A stretch of 64,000 nucleotides of DNA from Paenibacillus sp. SYP-B3998 (GTDB lineage: Bacteria; Bacillota; Bacilli; Paenibacillales; NBRC-103111). The stretch lies in NCBI RefSeq assembly GCF_010820665.1, contig NZ_JAAIKC010000007.1, positions 186,001 to 250,000 on the forward strand, given 5' to 3'. Below the pieces are notes generated by a model. The model was not told where the DNA came from. It ran no database searches and was given only the letters and a program-made list of their open reading frames with translations. Positions 40,932 through 50,394 of this stretch are shown piece after piece; within the stretch, counting starts at the first letter, position 1, and each line of letters begins with the position of its first letter. The translations under genes and the position numbers were made by a program.

Positions 40932-41519
40932 ATGGCATCTATAGATTACAAAAATACGAGAGTCGCCGAAAATCGCGAGCTCATTGAACAGCATGTTAAA
41001 GAAATTTTGCGCTTAATCGGGGAAGATGTGGATCGCGAGGGACTTCTTGATACACCGGCTCGGGTAACCCGGATGTATGAGGAAATTTTTGCGGGCTATG
41101 ACGCAAATCCGCGTGATGTGCTGGGTGTTACGTTCGACGAACAGCATGAGGAACTCGTCATTATTAAAGATATCGTCTACTACAGCCAATGTGAGCACCA
41201 TATGGCTCCTTTTTTCGGCAAGGTGCATGTGGGCTACTTACCGAGTGGGAAAGTGGCTGGATTGAGCAAGTTTGCTCGTCTGGTCGACGTAGTGACGCGC
41301 AAGCTGCAAGTACAGGAGCGGATCACTTCCGAAATTGCAGACATCTTGGATGACGTGTTGAAGCCGCATGGCGTCATGGTCGTCGTCGAAGGAGAGCATA
41401 TGTGCATGTGCTCCAGAGGGGTTAAGAAATACGGCAGTCAGACGGTAACGTCTGCTGTGCGCGGTTCTTTCCGTTCCGATCCTACGCTGCGTTCCGAATT
41501 TCTGTCCTTGATCAAATAA
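40932..41519 (+). CDS. folE: GTP cyclohydrolase I, type IA
   Basis: 195 aa. Makes 7,8-dihydroneopterin triphosphate from GTP, first step of folate and of queuosine base synthesis. Zinc ligands Cys and His in YYSQCEHHMAPFFGK and Cys in HMCMCSRGVKK are all present; SKFARLVDVVTRKLQVQERIT is the family helix. GAGGAG precedes the ATG. Terminated by a strong hairpin. Its presence near queG fits a common pathway. Confidence 0.97.
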   Translation: MASIDYKNTRVAENRELIEQHVKEILRLIGEDVDREGLLDTPARVTRMYEEIFAGYDANPRDVLGVTFDEQHEELVIIKDIVYYSQCEHHMAPFFGKVHVGYLPSGKVAGLSKFARLVDVVTRKLQVQERITSEIADILDDVLKPHGVMVVVEGEHMCMCSRGVKKYGSQTVTSAVRGSFRSDPTLRSEFLSLIK

Positions 41520-41533
41520 AATAGGGTTTCAGA

Positions 41534-41579
41534 GGGGATGTGCACAATGACAATTGTCTTGTGCAGCATCCCTTTTTTT
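41534..41579 (+). terminator. Terminator of folE
   Basis: AGGGGATG-TGCACAA and TTGTGCA-GCATCCCT with seven T residues. Confidence 0.88.
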
Positions 41580-41777
41580 CGAGCAAGCTGCGGAATGACT
41601 TGTTGTACAGTCAGCAGATATAGTATTCTTTAACATAAATATGAAACCTCAAGTGACTATCGGATAGGCATTAGCATAAATGGATAGGAAGAAAGAGGGC
41701 TTACGAAGTGGCTTGTTGACATGGAGGAGAGGGTATAATCTCTGCTCATGCAACAGCTGCTAGAGGGAGGACAGCTT

Positions 41778-43097
41778 ATGGACAGCATTCGGAAATATAG
41801 ACCTGGAGAGGCGGCTTCCTCGAAAGTGAGTGAAGAACGGGATGAATTTGAAAGAGATTACGCGCGCATGATTCAATCACCTGCGTTTCGTCGGTTACAG
41901 GGGAAATCGCAAGTGTTCGGGGCTGGCTCAGGTGATTATTATCGTACAAGGCTTACTCATTCGCTTGAAGTAGCACAAATTGCTCGTGAAGTGGCTAAGC
42001 GGTTAGACCGCACGAATCCTTTTTTGAAAAAAAGAGAGCATCTAGGCTTGATCATCGATCCGACCGTTGTGGAATGTGCGTCGCTTGCGCATGACTTTGG
42101 GCATCCGCCCTTTGGCCATAAAGGGGAAGAGGTACTCAATCATCTTCTACTGAGAGATTATGGATTGAAATATGAAGGTAACGCGCAAAATTTCAGAATC
42201 CTCATGTTTTTGGAAAAAAGAGCGGGCAGCGATAGCGGTTTAGATCTGACGGCTGCTGTACTCTTAGGCATTAATAAATATCCGTTTCTTCTTGAAGATG
42301 AGGGCAGGCTGAAAGGCGTGTATGGAGCAGAGTGGGACGTTATTCGCGAGCTTCGAACACTTTGGAAAATGCCAGAGGGGTGTTCCACACTTGAAGCACA
42401 GCTAATGGATTTATGCGATGATATTGCTTATTCAACTCATGATATCGAAGACGGCATTCGCGCTGGGAAAATCCAAATGAACGCTACCTTCTTTGAAGAT
42501 CAGAGGCTGCTTCGTCATCTTGTGATGGAGGTATTGAACGACCCGAACAACAAGAAATTCGGTTGGGAGCAGGTCAACATTGAACAAATGGTACGGCAGG
42601 TATTATCGAACTATTTAGATCAATGGCAAGAAATTTTCAGTGAATGCAACCGCGAGGAATCAAGAACCCGAAGAGAAATGAAAGCACGCTGGGTCAGCTC
42701 ATTTGCGAATCGCGTGGACATTATTGACGACGCCGTCAAAGGCTGGAAGAAGGTTACCCTTGTCAAGGATGACGCGGAAGATCTGGATTTGCTGCGGACG
42801 ATGGAAATATTGAAAAAGCTAGCATGGGTTACGCTTATCAAAGATTTCCGTGTGCAGCGTCTTCAAAAGCGCAGCGAAATTATCGTAGAGAGCCTGTGGA
42901 ACTCATTCATTGATCCAGATAAAGGGCAATGGATTATCCCCCCAGACTGGATGGATAGCTATGAACGGCACAAAAACCAGTGGAGCTGGCCGCGTTTTAT
43001 TGCCGATTATATATCGGGGATGACGGATGCCTACGCGGAAAAAGTATATGCTGAGTTATTTGCCAGTAAATCTGGCTCGATTTATGAGATGGATTAG
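41778..43097 (+). CDS. dgt: dGTP triphosphohydrolase-like HD protein
   Basis: 439 aa. HD-domain motifs of dGTPase: RTRLTHSLEVAQIAR, ASLAHDFGHPPFGHKGE (HD and the GHPPFGH box) and DDIAYSTHDIEDGI, the metal-binding Asp. Family members hydrolyse dNTP to nucleoside and triphosphate. GGGAGG seven bases before ATG 41778; the frame from 41748 is longer but without a site. Upstream, TTGACA (41715-41720) and TATAAT are only 12 bases apart, too close for a sigma-A promoter. Confidence 0.88.
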   Translation: MDSIRKYRPGEAASSKVSEERDEFERDYARMIQSPAFRRLQGKSQVFGAGSGDYYRTRLTHSLEVAQIAREVAKRLDRTNPFLKKREHLGLIIDPTVVECASLAHDFGHPPFGHKGEEVLNHLLLRDYGLKYEGNAQNFRILMFLEKRAGSDSGLDLTAAVLLGINKYPFLLEDEGRLKGVYGAEWDVIRELRTLWKMPEGCSTLEAQLMDLCDDIAYSTHDIEDGIRAGKIQMNATFFEDQRLLRHLVMEVLNDPNNKKFGWEQVNIEQMVRQVLSNYLDQWQEIFSECNREESRTRREMKARWVSSFANRVDIIDDAVKGWKKVTLVKDDAEDLDLLRTMEILKKLAWVTLIKDFRVQRLQKRSEIIVESLWNSFIDPDKGQWIIPPDWMDSYERHKNQWSWPRFIADYISGMTDAYAEKVYAELFASKSGSIYEMD

Positions 43098-43105
43098 AAG
43101 CATAT

Positions 43106-43138
43106 AAAAAAGGCCGCCCCCGAAAGGGGGCGGTTTTA
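43106..43138. terminator. Bidirectional GC-rich terminator
   Basis: CCGCCCCC-GAAA-GGGGGCGG flanked by AAAAAA and TTTTAT, between convergent dgt and the hydrolase gene. Confidence 0.88.
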
Positions 43139-44155
43139 TAGGGAGGAGGGAATACCAAGGCTAGCTTGCTGTGGAGCTGCAATCTCCTTAAGGAAATTGA
43201 GCGTCCTTTTGACATAAGCTTGCGGTTCGGCGCGATAGAGAAGTTCATGTTGTCCGTTCGGAATAATCCAAAGTTTCGTATCGCTGTCGTCCTTCTGCTT
43301 GCTGAATACATCCTCAACCATGCCGTACGGTGCTTTACTATCATCAGTGCCATGAATAAAGAAGATAGGCATCGGGTAAGATTGGCTAGTCACCTTATTA
43401 TAGGGAATTTCATGTAAGCTCACGCCATTGAGAAGCGGGAAGAACAAGCGAACCAGCGGTAATGACGGGAATTTAGGAACGTTTACGTGCTGCTTCATAT
43501 TATGATATAAGGTGTCTGGATTAAGTAGAAATGTACTGTCTAAGATCATCCCTGAGATATCATCGCCGCTTTGGAGCGCGGCCTGCAGGGCAGTTCCCGC
43601 ACCCATGGAGAAGCCCCATATGTAGATAGGACCATCAGACAATTGTTTCATATAGTCAATTGCTCCTAACAGCTCTTGGGATTCTTGAATCCCGCCTGTC
43701 ATTAAGCGTTCGCTGCCAGGATGCACATATCCGTAATCAAACATCAGTACATTGTAATTTTGCAAATGAAGTTCTCGGGCTAAGCTGTAGATCGGAACCC
43801 AAAGTTCTTCACGGTTCCCGCCATAGCCGTGCGAGAAAATAACCGTTTTGTTGGAATCCCCGGGAATAAACCATCCATCTAGTTTGGATTTATCATTGCG
43901 GCTAGGGAAAGATACATTGGTGTAATGGAGTCCAACCGCTTGCATCGGGTTGGAATGGAGCGGATCAATATGCGGCCGCGCCAACGTCCAAGCCATATAA
44001 GCATGGAAGGCAAGCAGCAGAGAAGTGCATAATACAAAGAAAGAGATAATGATGGTTAGAATCAGCCTCTTTTTACGTAGTAGCGGTTTGGCAATGACCT
44101 GATCCAATGGTGATTCTAGCGGACCAGTTCTAGGTGTTAGTGATGTAGTCGACAT
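43136..44155 (-). CDS. Membrane-anchored alpha/beta hydrolase
   Basis: 339 aa. A single N-terminal membrane helix (about 29-52) then an alpha/beta-hydrolase domain: nucleophile elbow IWGFSMGAG (Ser about 184), Asp in FIHGTDDSKAPYG and His in IPNGQHELLYRAEP. It looks like the BEM46/YqkD-type serine hydrolases; substrate unknown. GGGAGG lies upstream of ATG 44155. Its C-terminal end overlaps the terminator stem by a few bases. Confidence 0.82.
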   Translation of the reverse strand: MSTTSLTPRTGPLESPLDQVIAKPLLRKKRLILTIIISFFVLCTSLLLAFHAYMAWTLARPHIDPLHSNPMQAVGLHYTNVSFPSRNDKSKLDGWFIPGDSNKTVIFSHGYGGNREELWVPIYSLARELHLQNYNVLMFDYGYVHPGSERLMTGGIQESQELLGAIDYMKQLSDGPIYIWGFSMGAGTALQAALQSGDDISGMILDSTFLLNPDTLYHNMKQHVNVPKFPSLPLVRLFFPLLNGVSLHEIPYNKVTSQSYPMPIFFIHGTDDSKAPYGMVEDVFSKQKDDSDTKLWIIPNGQHELLYRAEPQAYVKRTLNFLKEIAAPQQASLGIPSSL

Positions 44156-44368
44156 GGCGGATTCCCTCCCTCATCTTCAAAATCGGTAACATGTTGCCCT
44201 GGTGTCTGGTCGAGGAGTCAGGGAAATTATGTAAAATTAACGGAATATTCTGATAAAATGTTCTGTACTTTAATGTTAATCTGTATGCGCTTACAAGTCA
44301 ATGAAGGTGCGGGAATTGTAAGCCCGCTGTAACCTTTCTGTAACAATGAAAAAAACAGTTGTTTTATC

Positions 44369-44397
44369 TTTACTGGACATTGAGGTTTGGTTATACT
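44369..44397 (+). promoter_or_regulatory. Promoter of the IclR-family gene
   Basis: TTTACT (44369-44374), 17 bases, TATACT (44392-44397). Confidence 0.6.
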
Positions 44398-44409
44398 AGA
44401 GATGACAGG

Positions 44410-44426
44410 GTTTCATATAATGAAAC
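44410..44426. promoter_or_regulatory. Palindromic operator GTTTCA-N5-TGAAAC
   Basis: GTTTCATATAATGAAAC is a perfect palindrome, 13 bases past the -10 and so over the transcription start. IclR proteins often bind such sites and repress themselves. The same half-sites and 5-bp gap recur in the aconitase leader at 49929-49945. Confidence 0.6.
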
Positions 44427-44497
44427 TTCGTCCTATTTTTCTTGAGTCTATAATTTAGGGTCTAACTGATGGAAGTAACGTGTGAAGGGCCCACATA

Positions 44498-45259
44498 ATG
44501 AGAGCGGTGTGTTGCATGGAAGATGCCAAACTGACGGTTCGCGCGGTAGAGCGCGCTTTAGATATTTTGCTTTGTTTCACAAGTGTGTCGGAGTTAACGC
44601 TAACCGAGATTTCAAGTCGCGTGGAGCTGCACAAAAGCACGGTGCATCGCTTATTGGCTTCCTTAGAGGGCAAGGGCTTCATCATGCGTGACAGCGCTAC
44701 GGATAAATATAGGCTCGGGTACCGATTGTGGGAGCTATCTGCCAATCTTTCCAAAGAAGGAGATCCCGGCATCATCCTGCTGCCAGAAATGGAACGTCTG
44801 CGCGACCAGCTCGGCGAGACGATCTCGCTCTACGTGCAGGACGGCCTGGTGCGCGTGCGCATCCAAGCCGTCCAGGGCAATCATGCCATTCGCCGTGTAG
44901 CCCCTGTCGGGGCGCGAATGCCCTTGTACGTCGGCGCCTCAAGCAAGGTGCTCGTCGCCTTTGCGGAGCCTGCAGTGCAGGAGCAGCTGCTAGCCTCGGA
45001 CGATTGGCCGACGGGGCTAGACCAGCCTGCATACCTGCAGCAGCTCAGCGACACGAGACGCGCTGGCTTCGCCACGAGCGTCGAAGAACGCGAACCCGGT
45101 GCGGCGGCTGTTGCCGCACCGATTCTTGACAGCAAGGGCCATCTCGTTGCGGCCCTTGCCGTGTCAGGTCCAGCGAACAGGCTTACGCTGGACCTGATGC
45201 AAGAGCAGGCGCCGCTGATTATGGAGGCGGCGCGGCGCATGGGGACGATGCTGCGCTAA
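44498..45259 (+). CDS. IclR-family transcriptional regulator
   Basis: 253 aa. N-terminal winged HTH (VRAVERALDILLCF, LTEISSRVELHKSTVHRLLASLEGKGF in part) and C-terminal effector domain (ISLYVQDGLVRVRIQAV, APVGARMPLYVGASSKVLVAF, GAAAVAAPILDSKGHLVAALAVSGPANRL in pieces). Family members sense small acids such as glyoxylate, pyruvate, KDG or aromatics. GAAGGG is eight bases before ATG 44498. The second half (44780-45240) is markedly GC-rich. Promoter and palindromic operator directly upstream suggest autoregulation. Confidence 0.9.
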   Translation: MRAVCCMEDAKLTVRAVERALDILLCFTSVSELTLTEISSRVELHKSTVHRLLASLEGKGFIMRDSATDKYRLGYRLWELSANLSKEGDPGIILLPEMERLRDQLGETISLYVQDGLVRVRIQAVQGNHAIRRVAPVGARMPLYVGASSKVLVAFAEPAVQEQLLASDDWPTGLDQPAYLQQLSDTRRAGFATSVEEREPGAAAVAAPILDSKGHLVAALAVSGPANRLTLDLMQEQAPLIMEAARRMGTMLR

Positions 45260-45397
45260 GCGCATCCGTCACGTTAATTCGATTCGCTATGAGAAGCGCG
45301 AATCAAACCCATCCCTTATCCTACTACACAGCTCAGGATGGGGATTTTTTGCTTCTAGCAGGTCATACTAGAAGAGGGAAGGGAGTGGCAACGTTAG

Positions 45398-46306
45398 ATG
45401 AGCAAAACGGCCTCTATGCTGGCCATCTGGATCAGCCTTGCCAGCAATATCGTGCTCACGGCTATCAAAATAGCCGTTGGCTTCCTATTCAAAAGCCAGG
45501 TGCTTATCGCTGACGGTATTCATAATGCAGGAGATGTCATTGCCTCTGCCACAGCTTACAGCGCGATGAGAGTATCTTCCAAACCTGCGGATGAAGATCA
45601 TCCCTACGGGCACGGGAAGGCTGAGGTTCTAGGGGCCTTCATCGTTGCAATTATACTTGGCGGAGCCGCTATTTATATGGGCTTTCATTCTATTCATGCC
45701 CTTTTCGAGCCGCCGGGAAAAGCACATATCATTGCTTTTGTAGCCGCAGTTATTTCGTTGATTTGGAAACAAATTCTTTATGTTTATACGATGCGAATCG
45801 GACGGAAGATGAACAGTAAGGGCTTGATCGCAACGGCTTACGATCATCTTGCCGATGTGTATGCTTCGATTGCTGCTTCTGTCGGTATTGGCTTAGCCTT
45901 ACTCGGGGATCATTTTGAGCTCCGTATACTAGCTTACGGTGACCCTGTAGCAGGAATTATCGTCTCTTTTCTGGTGCTAAAGCTAGCTTACGGAATGGGC
46001 AGGGAGTCATTTGATGTACTGATGGAACGAAGCGTGAGTATGGCGCATATCGAGCAGTACGCCGCATTGATCCGATCTGTACCGGAGGTTAAGCGAATCG
46101 ATCGCTTGCGAGCGCGTGAGCATGGTCACTACATACTAGTCGATGCCCGACTCGCCGTCTCTGGGGCATTGACGATCCAGGAAGGTCATGACATCAGTCG
46201 TCTGATCAAAAAGAAGATTAAGGATGCTCACAACGATGTAGATGAGGTGCTTGTTCACCTCAACCCTTGGTATGAGGATAAGCAAGCAGCAGTTCCAAAT
46301 AGATAA
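45398..46306 (+). CDS. Cation diffusion facilitator (CDF) metal transporter
   Basis: 302 aa. Six membrane helices within residues 8-205 and a cytosolic C-terminal domain (RSVPEVKRIDRLRAREHGHYILVDARL in part). TM2 has ADGIHNAGDV (HxxxD) and TM5 ATAYDHLADVYAS (DxxxD), the metal-binding pairs of the transport site; HPYGHGKAE follows TM2. Exports divalent metals (Zn, Mn, Fe or Co) in exchange for protons. AGGGAGTGG is nine bases before ATG 45398. Metal specificity is not clear. Confidence 0.9.
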   Translation: MSKTASMLAIWISLASNIVLTAIKIAVGFLFKSQVLIADGIHNAGDVIASATAYSAMRVSSKPADEDHPYGHGKAEVLGAFIVAIILGGAAIYMGFHSIHALFEPPGKAHIIAFVAAVISLIWKQILYVYTMRIGRKMNSKGLIATAYDHLADVYASIAASVGIGLALLGDHFELRILAYGDPVAGIIVSFLVLKLAYGMGRESFDVLMERSVSMAHIEQYAALIRSVPEVKRIDRLRAREHGHYILVDARLAVSGALTIQEGHDISRLIKKKIKDAHNDVDEVLVHLNPWYEDKQAAVPNR

Positions 46307-46351
46307 AAGAAGAGGCTATCCCAGGTCAAACACCAGGATAACCTCTTCTTT
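46306..46351. terminator. Bidirectional terminator
   Basis: AAAGAAGAGGCTATCC pairs with GGATAACCTCTTCTTT between the CDF gene and the convergent hydrolase. Confidence 0.85.
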
Positions 46352-46362
46352 GCTATTTACCC

Positions 46363-47025
46363 TTATTTTGCGAAGATATGACTGCCGATCTTAAGGGTTT
46401 GCGGACGCGACCAGATCCAAGCGCTCGTCGCTGTATCCGGATTGAAATAGTAAATTGCGCCTTTGGTAGGATCCCAACCGCGAACAGCGTCTTGTGCTGC
46501 TAAATAAGCGGTTTTGTCAGGCCTTAACCAGTACTGTCCATCGCTAACAGCCGTAAAGGCTCCTTCTTGAAATACAATGTTTTGAATCGTATTCGGGAAT
46601 TGGCTCGATTTCAAACGGTTCATCACAACCGCTCCTACAGCAACTTGTCCTACGTAAGATTCGCCACGTGCCTCACTATAAATCACTTTTGCTAGAATAT
46701 CCATATCGGCTTGATTAAGCGAATATTTTCGTAATGCTGACCAGGTGCTCGTTCCTGTTACGCCATCCGCTGTTAAACCATATGTTGTTTGAAAGTTTCT
46801 TACCGCTGCGGTTGTGGCAGCGCCATATACGCCATCCAACTGCTGTTGATAATACCCTAGCGCTTTCAAACGGAATTGAAGATCCCATACATCTCCGCTT
46901 TGACTTCCTTGCTTTAAGGTAGCTGCTGCGGCAGCATAACTGGGTTGATTAAAACTGCCAAGTGCAGGAATAAGACCAACGGCTGCGATTAGCATGACAA
47001 GGACGAACCTTTTCATTGACTTCAT
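46363..47025 (-). CDS. SleB-like cell wall hydrolase with peptidoglycan-binding domain
   Basis: 220 aa. Signal peptide to about residue 31 (ending SYA), PG_binding_1 domain (about 38-95: GDVWDLQFRLKALGYYQQQLDG, RNFQTTYGLTADGVTG in parts), then a SleB/CwlJ Hydrolase_2 domain with AKVIYSEARGESYVGQVAVGAVVMNRL (catalytic Glu in YSEARGE), up to HIFAK. Lytic transglycosylase-type activity on cortex or wall. ATG 47025 follows AAAGGGGAG; a frame to 47163 is spurious. Sits behind a sigma-A type promoter, not an obvious sporulation promoter. Confidence 0.9.
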   Translation of the reverse strand: MKSMKRFVLVMLIAAVGLIPALGSFNQPSYAAAAATLKQGSQSGDVWDLQFRLKALGYYQQQLDGVYGAATTAAVRNFQTTYGLTADGVTGTSTWSALRKYSLNQADMDILAKVIYSEARGESYVGQVAVGAVVMNRLKSSQFPNTIQNIVFQEGAFTAVSDGQYWLRPDKTAYLAAQDAVRGWDPTKGAIYYFNPDTATSAWIWSRPQTLKIGSHIFAK

Positions 47026-47050
47026 CTTTATCTCCCCTTTCGCTGTCCTC

Positions 47051-47079
47051 ATTATAGAGGGAGAGGGAAAGGGGCTCAA
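47051..47079 (-). promoter_or_regulatory. Promoter of the SleB-like gene
   Basis: On the minus strand TTGAGC (47074-47079), 17 bases, TATAAT (47051-47056). Confidence 0.65.
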
Positions 47080-47109
47080 CCCGCAAAAATTGGCATGGCA
47101 ACTAAAATA

Positions 47110-47150
47110 AAGAGTCTGAGACTGCGCTAAAGGCAGTCCCAGACTCTTGT
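47110..47150 (-). terminator. Terminator of acnA
   Basis: AAGAGTCTG/CAGACTCTT with inner GACTGC/GCAGTC; a T-run follows on the minus strand. Confidence 0.85.
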
Positions 47151-47176
47151 TGTTTTGAAGCAATAACGGATACTAC

Positions 47177-49894
47177 TTAGTTTTTCTCAGCAATAATTTG
47201 ACGAAGAACGGTTTGTAGGATACCGCCATTACGGTAGTAGTCTACGTCAACTAAACTGTCCAGACGCACAAGTGCGTTGAACTCGAAGCTTGTTCCATCT
47301 TCACGAGTTGCTGTTACTTTTACAGTTGATCCTGGTTGAACATCATTGCTCAGACCCGTAATGTCGAACGTCTCACGACCCGTGATACCAAGCGTTTTCC
47401 AACCAGCTCCATCAAGGAATTGAAGCGGAAGAACGCCCATACCAACCAAGTTACTGCGGTGGATACGCTCGAAGCTTTCTGCAATAACTGCTTTGACGCC
47501 GAGAAGGAATGTACCTTTTGCTGCCCAGTCACGGGAGCTGCCAGTTCCGTATTCTTTTCCTGCGATAACGACCAGGTTTTGTCCTTCAGCTTGATACTTC
47601 ATGGAAGCATCGTAGATGGATTCAACTTCGCCAGTTGGCAGGTAAGTAGTTACGCCGCCTTCTGTTCCGGGAGCAACTTGGTTACGAATACGAATGTTCG
47701 CGAAAGTTCCGCGCATCATTACTTCGTGGTTACCACGACGGGATCCGTAAGAGTTGAAGTCTTCTTTTTTCACGCCATGATCGATCAAATATTGACCGCC
47801 TGGGCTATCAACTTTGATGTTACCAGCAGGGGAGATGTGATCCGTTGTAACGGAATCGCCCATGAGTGCCAACGTTTTGGCGCCGCGGATATCTGCAATA
47901 TCGTCCAGAACCGTACCCAGATCTGTAAAGAATGGAGGCTCTTGAATGTAAGTTGATTTGTTGTCGAACTCGTACAGGTCGCCTTCTGGTACAGCGATTG
48001 CATTGAAGCGCTCGTTAGCACGGAATACGTTGCTGTATTTGTCGCGGAACATGTCTGCGCTCATGGCAATGCCTAGAGCTTCTTGAATCTCTTGGTTTGT
48101 AGGCCAGATGTCTTTGAGGTAAACAGGCTGATTGCTTTGGTCGTATCCGATAGGATCTGTAGCCAAGTCAATGTTTACTGTTCCTGCAAGCGCATAGGCA
48201 ACTACAAGCGGAGGAGATCCCAGGTAGTTCGCTTTCACTTGTGCGTGTACGCGACCTTCGAAGTTACGGTTACCGGAAATTACAGCAGCTACCGTCATAT
48301 CGTTGTCGATGATTGCTTTACTTACTTCGTCAGGAAGTGGACCGGAGTTACCGATACAAGTTGCGCAACCGTACCCTGCAACGTGGAAGCCTAGTGCTTC
48401 TAGAGGCTCAAGCAAGCCTGCTTTGATCAGATACTCGGTAACAACAAGAGAACCTGGTGTCAAAGAGCTTTTCACGAAAGCTGGTTTTTTGAGACCACGA
48501 GCAACCGCTTTTTTCGCCACGAGGCCAGCACCTAGCATAACGCTTGGGTTGGACGTGTTCGTACATGAAGTGATCGCAGCGATAACAACAGCGCCTGTAC
48601 CCATTTGTACAGTTTCGCCGTTTGGATACACAACATCAACGACTTCTTCGATTTTCTCTTCCGTTAGTCCGTATCCGCCTTTTTCGATCGGCGTACGAAT
48701 GATGGAGTTGAAGCTCTCCTTCATGTTCGTCAGCTCAACGCGGTCTTGAGGACGTTTAGGTCCTGCTAAGCTTGGTACTACTGCACCCAGATCAAGTTCA
48801 ACAACATCAGTAAATACAGGATCCGGTGTGCTGTCCGTACGGAACAGGCCTTGTGCTTTATAGTAAGCTTCAACAAGCGCGATTTGATCATCTTCACGGC
48901 CAGTCGCTCTTAAATAATTCAATGTTTCGTTATCAACTGGGAAGAAACCAATTGTTGCGCCATACTCTGGAGCCATGTTCGCTACAGTTGCTCGATCAGC
49001 TAAGGAAATGTTGCTTAGGCCAGGACCAAAGAACTCAACAAACTTACCGACAACGCCTTTTTTACGAAGCATTTGTGTAACTGTCAGTGCCAAGTCAGTT
49101 GCAGTTGCGCCTTCTGGCAGATTACCTGTCAATTTGAACCCGACAACCTCAGGAGCTACGAAGTAAAGCGGTTGTCCAAGCATACCGGCTTCAGCTTCGA
49201 TACCGCCGACGCCCCAACCTACAACACCAAGACCATTGATCATCGTTGTATGGGAGTCTGTACCTACGAGGGAATCTGGGTAAACGACAGTTTCGCCGTC
49301 GATCGTTCTTGTAGCAGCTACAGATGCCAAGTACTCCAAGTTTACTTGGTGAACGATACCTGTTGAAGGCGGAACAGCACGGAAGTTATCAAATGCGGTT
49401 TGCGCCCAACGAAGGAAGCGGTAACGCTCTTCATTTCTTTCGAATTCAAGGTTGATATTAATATCAAGCGCGTCAGGGGAACCGAATGCATCCACCATAA
49501 CGGAGTGGTCAATAACAAGGTCTACAGGGACAAGCGGATTGATTCGTTTCGGATCTCCGCCTTCACGAGCCATTGTCGCGCGCATTGCCGCAAGGTCAAC
49601 GACGACAGGAACTCCTGTGAAGTCTTGAAGTACGATACGAGCAGGGATGAAAGGGATTTCTTTGTTTTCATCGCGGCCTTCCGCCCAACCAGCGATTTGT
49701 TTTACGTGTTCGCTTGTAATGGCTCTTCCGTCGAATTGACGAACAGCTGCCTCAAGCAAAACTCGAATGGAGACAGGAAGGTTGCTAATCGTTCCATGAC
49801 CTTGGCTTTCAAAATCAGGAAGACTGTAGTACTGGAATGTCTTGGTACCGACGTTTAACTGCTTACGCACGGAAAAAGAGTCCTTATTGGACAT
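47177..49894 (-). CDS. acnA: Aconitate hydratase (TCA cycle)
   Basis: 905 aa, the usual size of bacterial AcnA/CitB. Converts citrate to isocitrate with a 4Fe-4S cluster; also a possible RNA-binding regulator when the cluster is lost. Cluster cysteines in [19 protein letters not shown] and [13 protein letters not shown], plus [20 protein letters not shown] and the C-terminal swivel domain ([36 protein letters not shown] in pieces). AAGGAGGAA before the ATG. Its leader contains the GTTTCA-N5-TGAAAC palindrome seen at the IclR gene. Confidence 0.97.
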   Translation of the reverse strand: MSNKDSFSVRKQLNVGTKTFQYYSLPDFESQGHGTISNLPVSIRVLLEAAVRQFDGRAITSEHVKQIAGWAEGRDENKEIPFIPARIVLQDFTGVPVVVDLAAMRATMAREGGDPKRINPLVPVDLVIDHSVMVDAFGSPDALDININLEFERNEERYRFLRWAQTAFDNFRAVPPSTGIVHQVNLEYLASVAATRTIDGETVVYPDSLVGTDSHTTMINGLGVVGWGVGGIEAEAGMLGQPLYFVAPEVVGFKLTGNLPEGATATDLALTVTQMLRKKGVVGKFVEFFGPGLSNISLADRATVANMAPEYGATIGFFPVDNETLNYLRATGREDDQIALVEAYYKAQGLFRTDSTPDPVFTDVVELDLGAVVPSLAGPKRPQDRVELTNMKESFNSIIRTPIEKGGYGLTEEKIEEVVDVVYPNGETVQMGTGAVVIAAITSCTNTSNPSVMLGAGLVAKKAVARGLKKPAFVKSSLTPGSLVVTEYLIKAGLLEPLEALGFHVAGYGCATCIGNSGPLPDEVSKAIIDNDMTVAAVISGNRNFEGRVHAQVKANYLGSPPLVVAYALAGTVNIDLATDPIGYDQSNQPVYLKDIWPTNQEIQEALGIAMSADMFRDKYSNVFRANERFNAIAVPEGDLYEFDNKSTYIQEPPFFTDLGTVLDDIADIRGAKTLALMGDSVTTDHISPAGNIKVDSPGGQYLIDHGVKKEDFNSYGSRRGNHEVMMRGTFANIRIRNQVAPGTEGGVTTYLPTGEVESIYDASMKYQAEGQNLVVIAGKEYGTGSSRDWAAKGTFLLGVKAVIAESFERIHRSNLVGMGVLPLQFLDGAGWKTLGITGRETFDITGLSNDVQPGSTVKVTATREDGTSFEFNALVRLDSLVDVDYYRNGGILQTVLRQIIAEKN

Positions 49895-49928
49895 GGGTAA
49901 TTCCTCCTTAAAATATCATAAATCATTG

Positions 49929-49945
49929 GTTTCAACTAGTGAAAC
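49929..49945. promoter_or_regulatory. Palindrome GTTTCA-N5-TGAAAC in the acnA leader
   Basis: GTTTCAACTAGTGAAAC, a perfect palindrome between the acnA promoter and start codon, with the same half-sites and spacing as the IclR operator at 44410. A second, overlapping TGAAA-N5-TTTCA inverted repeat is at 49940-49954. Confidence 0.45.
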
Positions 49946-49970
49946 TCAATTTCATTATCCCTCTACTTCA

Positions 49971-49999
49971 AGTATACCGCCTCGTTATGCTTCCGTAAA
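49971..49999 (-). promoter_or_regulatory. acnA promoter
   Basis: On the minus strand TTTACG (49994-49999), 17 bases, TATACT (49971-49976). Confidence 0.6.
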
Positions 50000-50188
50000 G
50001 ATTTATTTCAATCATTTTTGCCGCCCAAATGTCATATATTGAAACAATTCAAACATTTAAAGGCTAGTCCTATGGGCGAAGCGAGCGAGTGTGAGTATTT
50101 CCAGGTCTCGATATCGCACTTCATTAATATAGAAGGACAAACATACAAACCTGCAAGAAAACTCATAAAACGGTTTGTCCTCTAAAGG

Positions 50189-50386
50189 GTGCTGCAGTTA
50201 TCTTTCCTACAGCTAGGTCGGATCATGCTTCCGACGTTAGTTTTTCTAAGAAAAAGCAGAATCCGTGCTTACAAACAACAAGTTTGCCGCGAAAACATAC
50301 TTTCTATTTCTACAAAGCTATCTTTTTTGAAAAAGGCTCAGCGAATGCTTACGATGCAAGTTTTCCTATGGAAAACTCTAAGGAGG
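50189..50386. repeat. Tandem ~40-bp hairpin repeats upstream of the amidase gene
   Basis: Four clear units, anchored on (A/G)TGCTTACGA-like words at 50225, 50266, 50306 and 50345 (spacing 41, 40, 39 bases), plus a weaker one at 50189. Each ends in a short hairpin such as AGTTTTCC-TAT-GGAAAACT (unit 4, 50359-50377) or TTTTTCT-A-AGAAAAA (unit 1). The array fills most of the gap from acnA to the amidase start and accounts for long stopless frames there. The rest of 49895-50394 holds the acnA promoter and leader. Confidence 0.65.
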
Positions 50387-50394
50387 TCACCTCA

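Larger units (their letters stand above)
44156..44497. promoter_or_regulatory. Regulatory region of the IclR gene
   Basis: The 342-bp gap holds the IclR promoter and operator described separately, an AAAACA/TGTTTT inverted repeat near 44352-44365, and nothing else I can support. Confidence 0.35.

Noticed and set aside
47336-47956. 206-codon plus-strand frame opposite acnA
   Set aside because: Mirror frame of a highly conserved gene, no binding site or promoter, amino acid mix typical of antisense shadows.
50221-50386. CRISPR-like array
   Set aside because: Units are degenerate, with no constant repeat/unique spacer pattern and no cas genes nearby.
50284-50394. Upstream extension of the amidase frame and a second frame from 50189
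   Set aside because: Both run through the tandem hairpin repeats, which happen to lack stops; the clear SD precedes ATG 50395.
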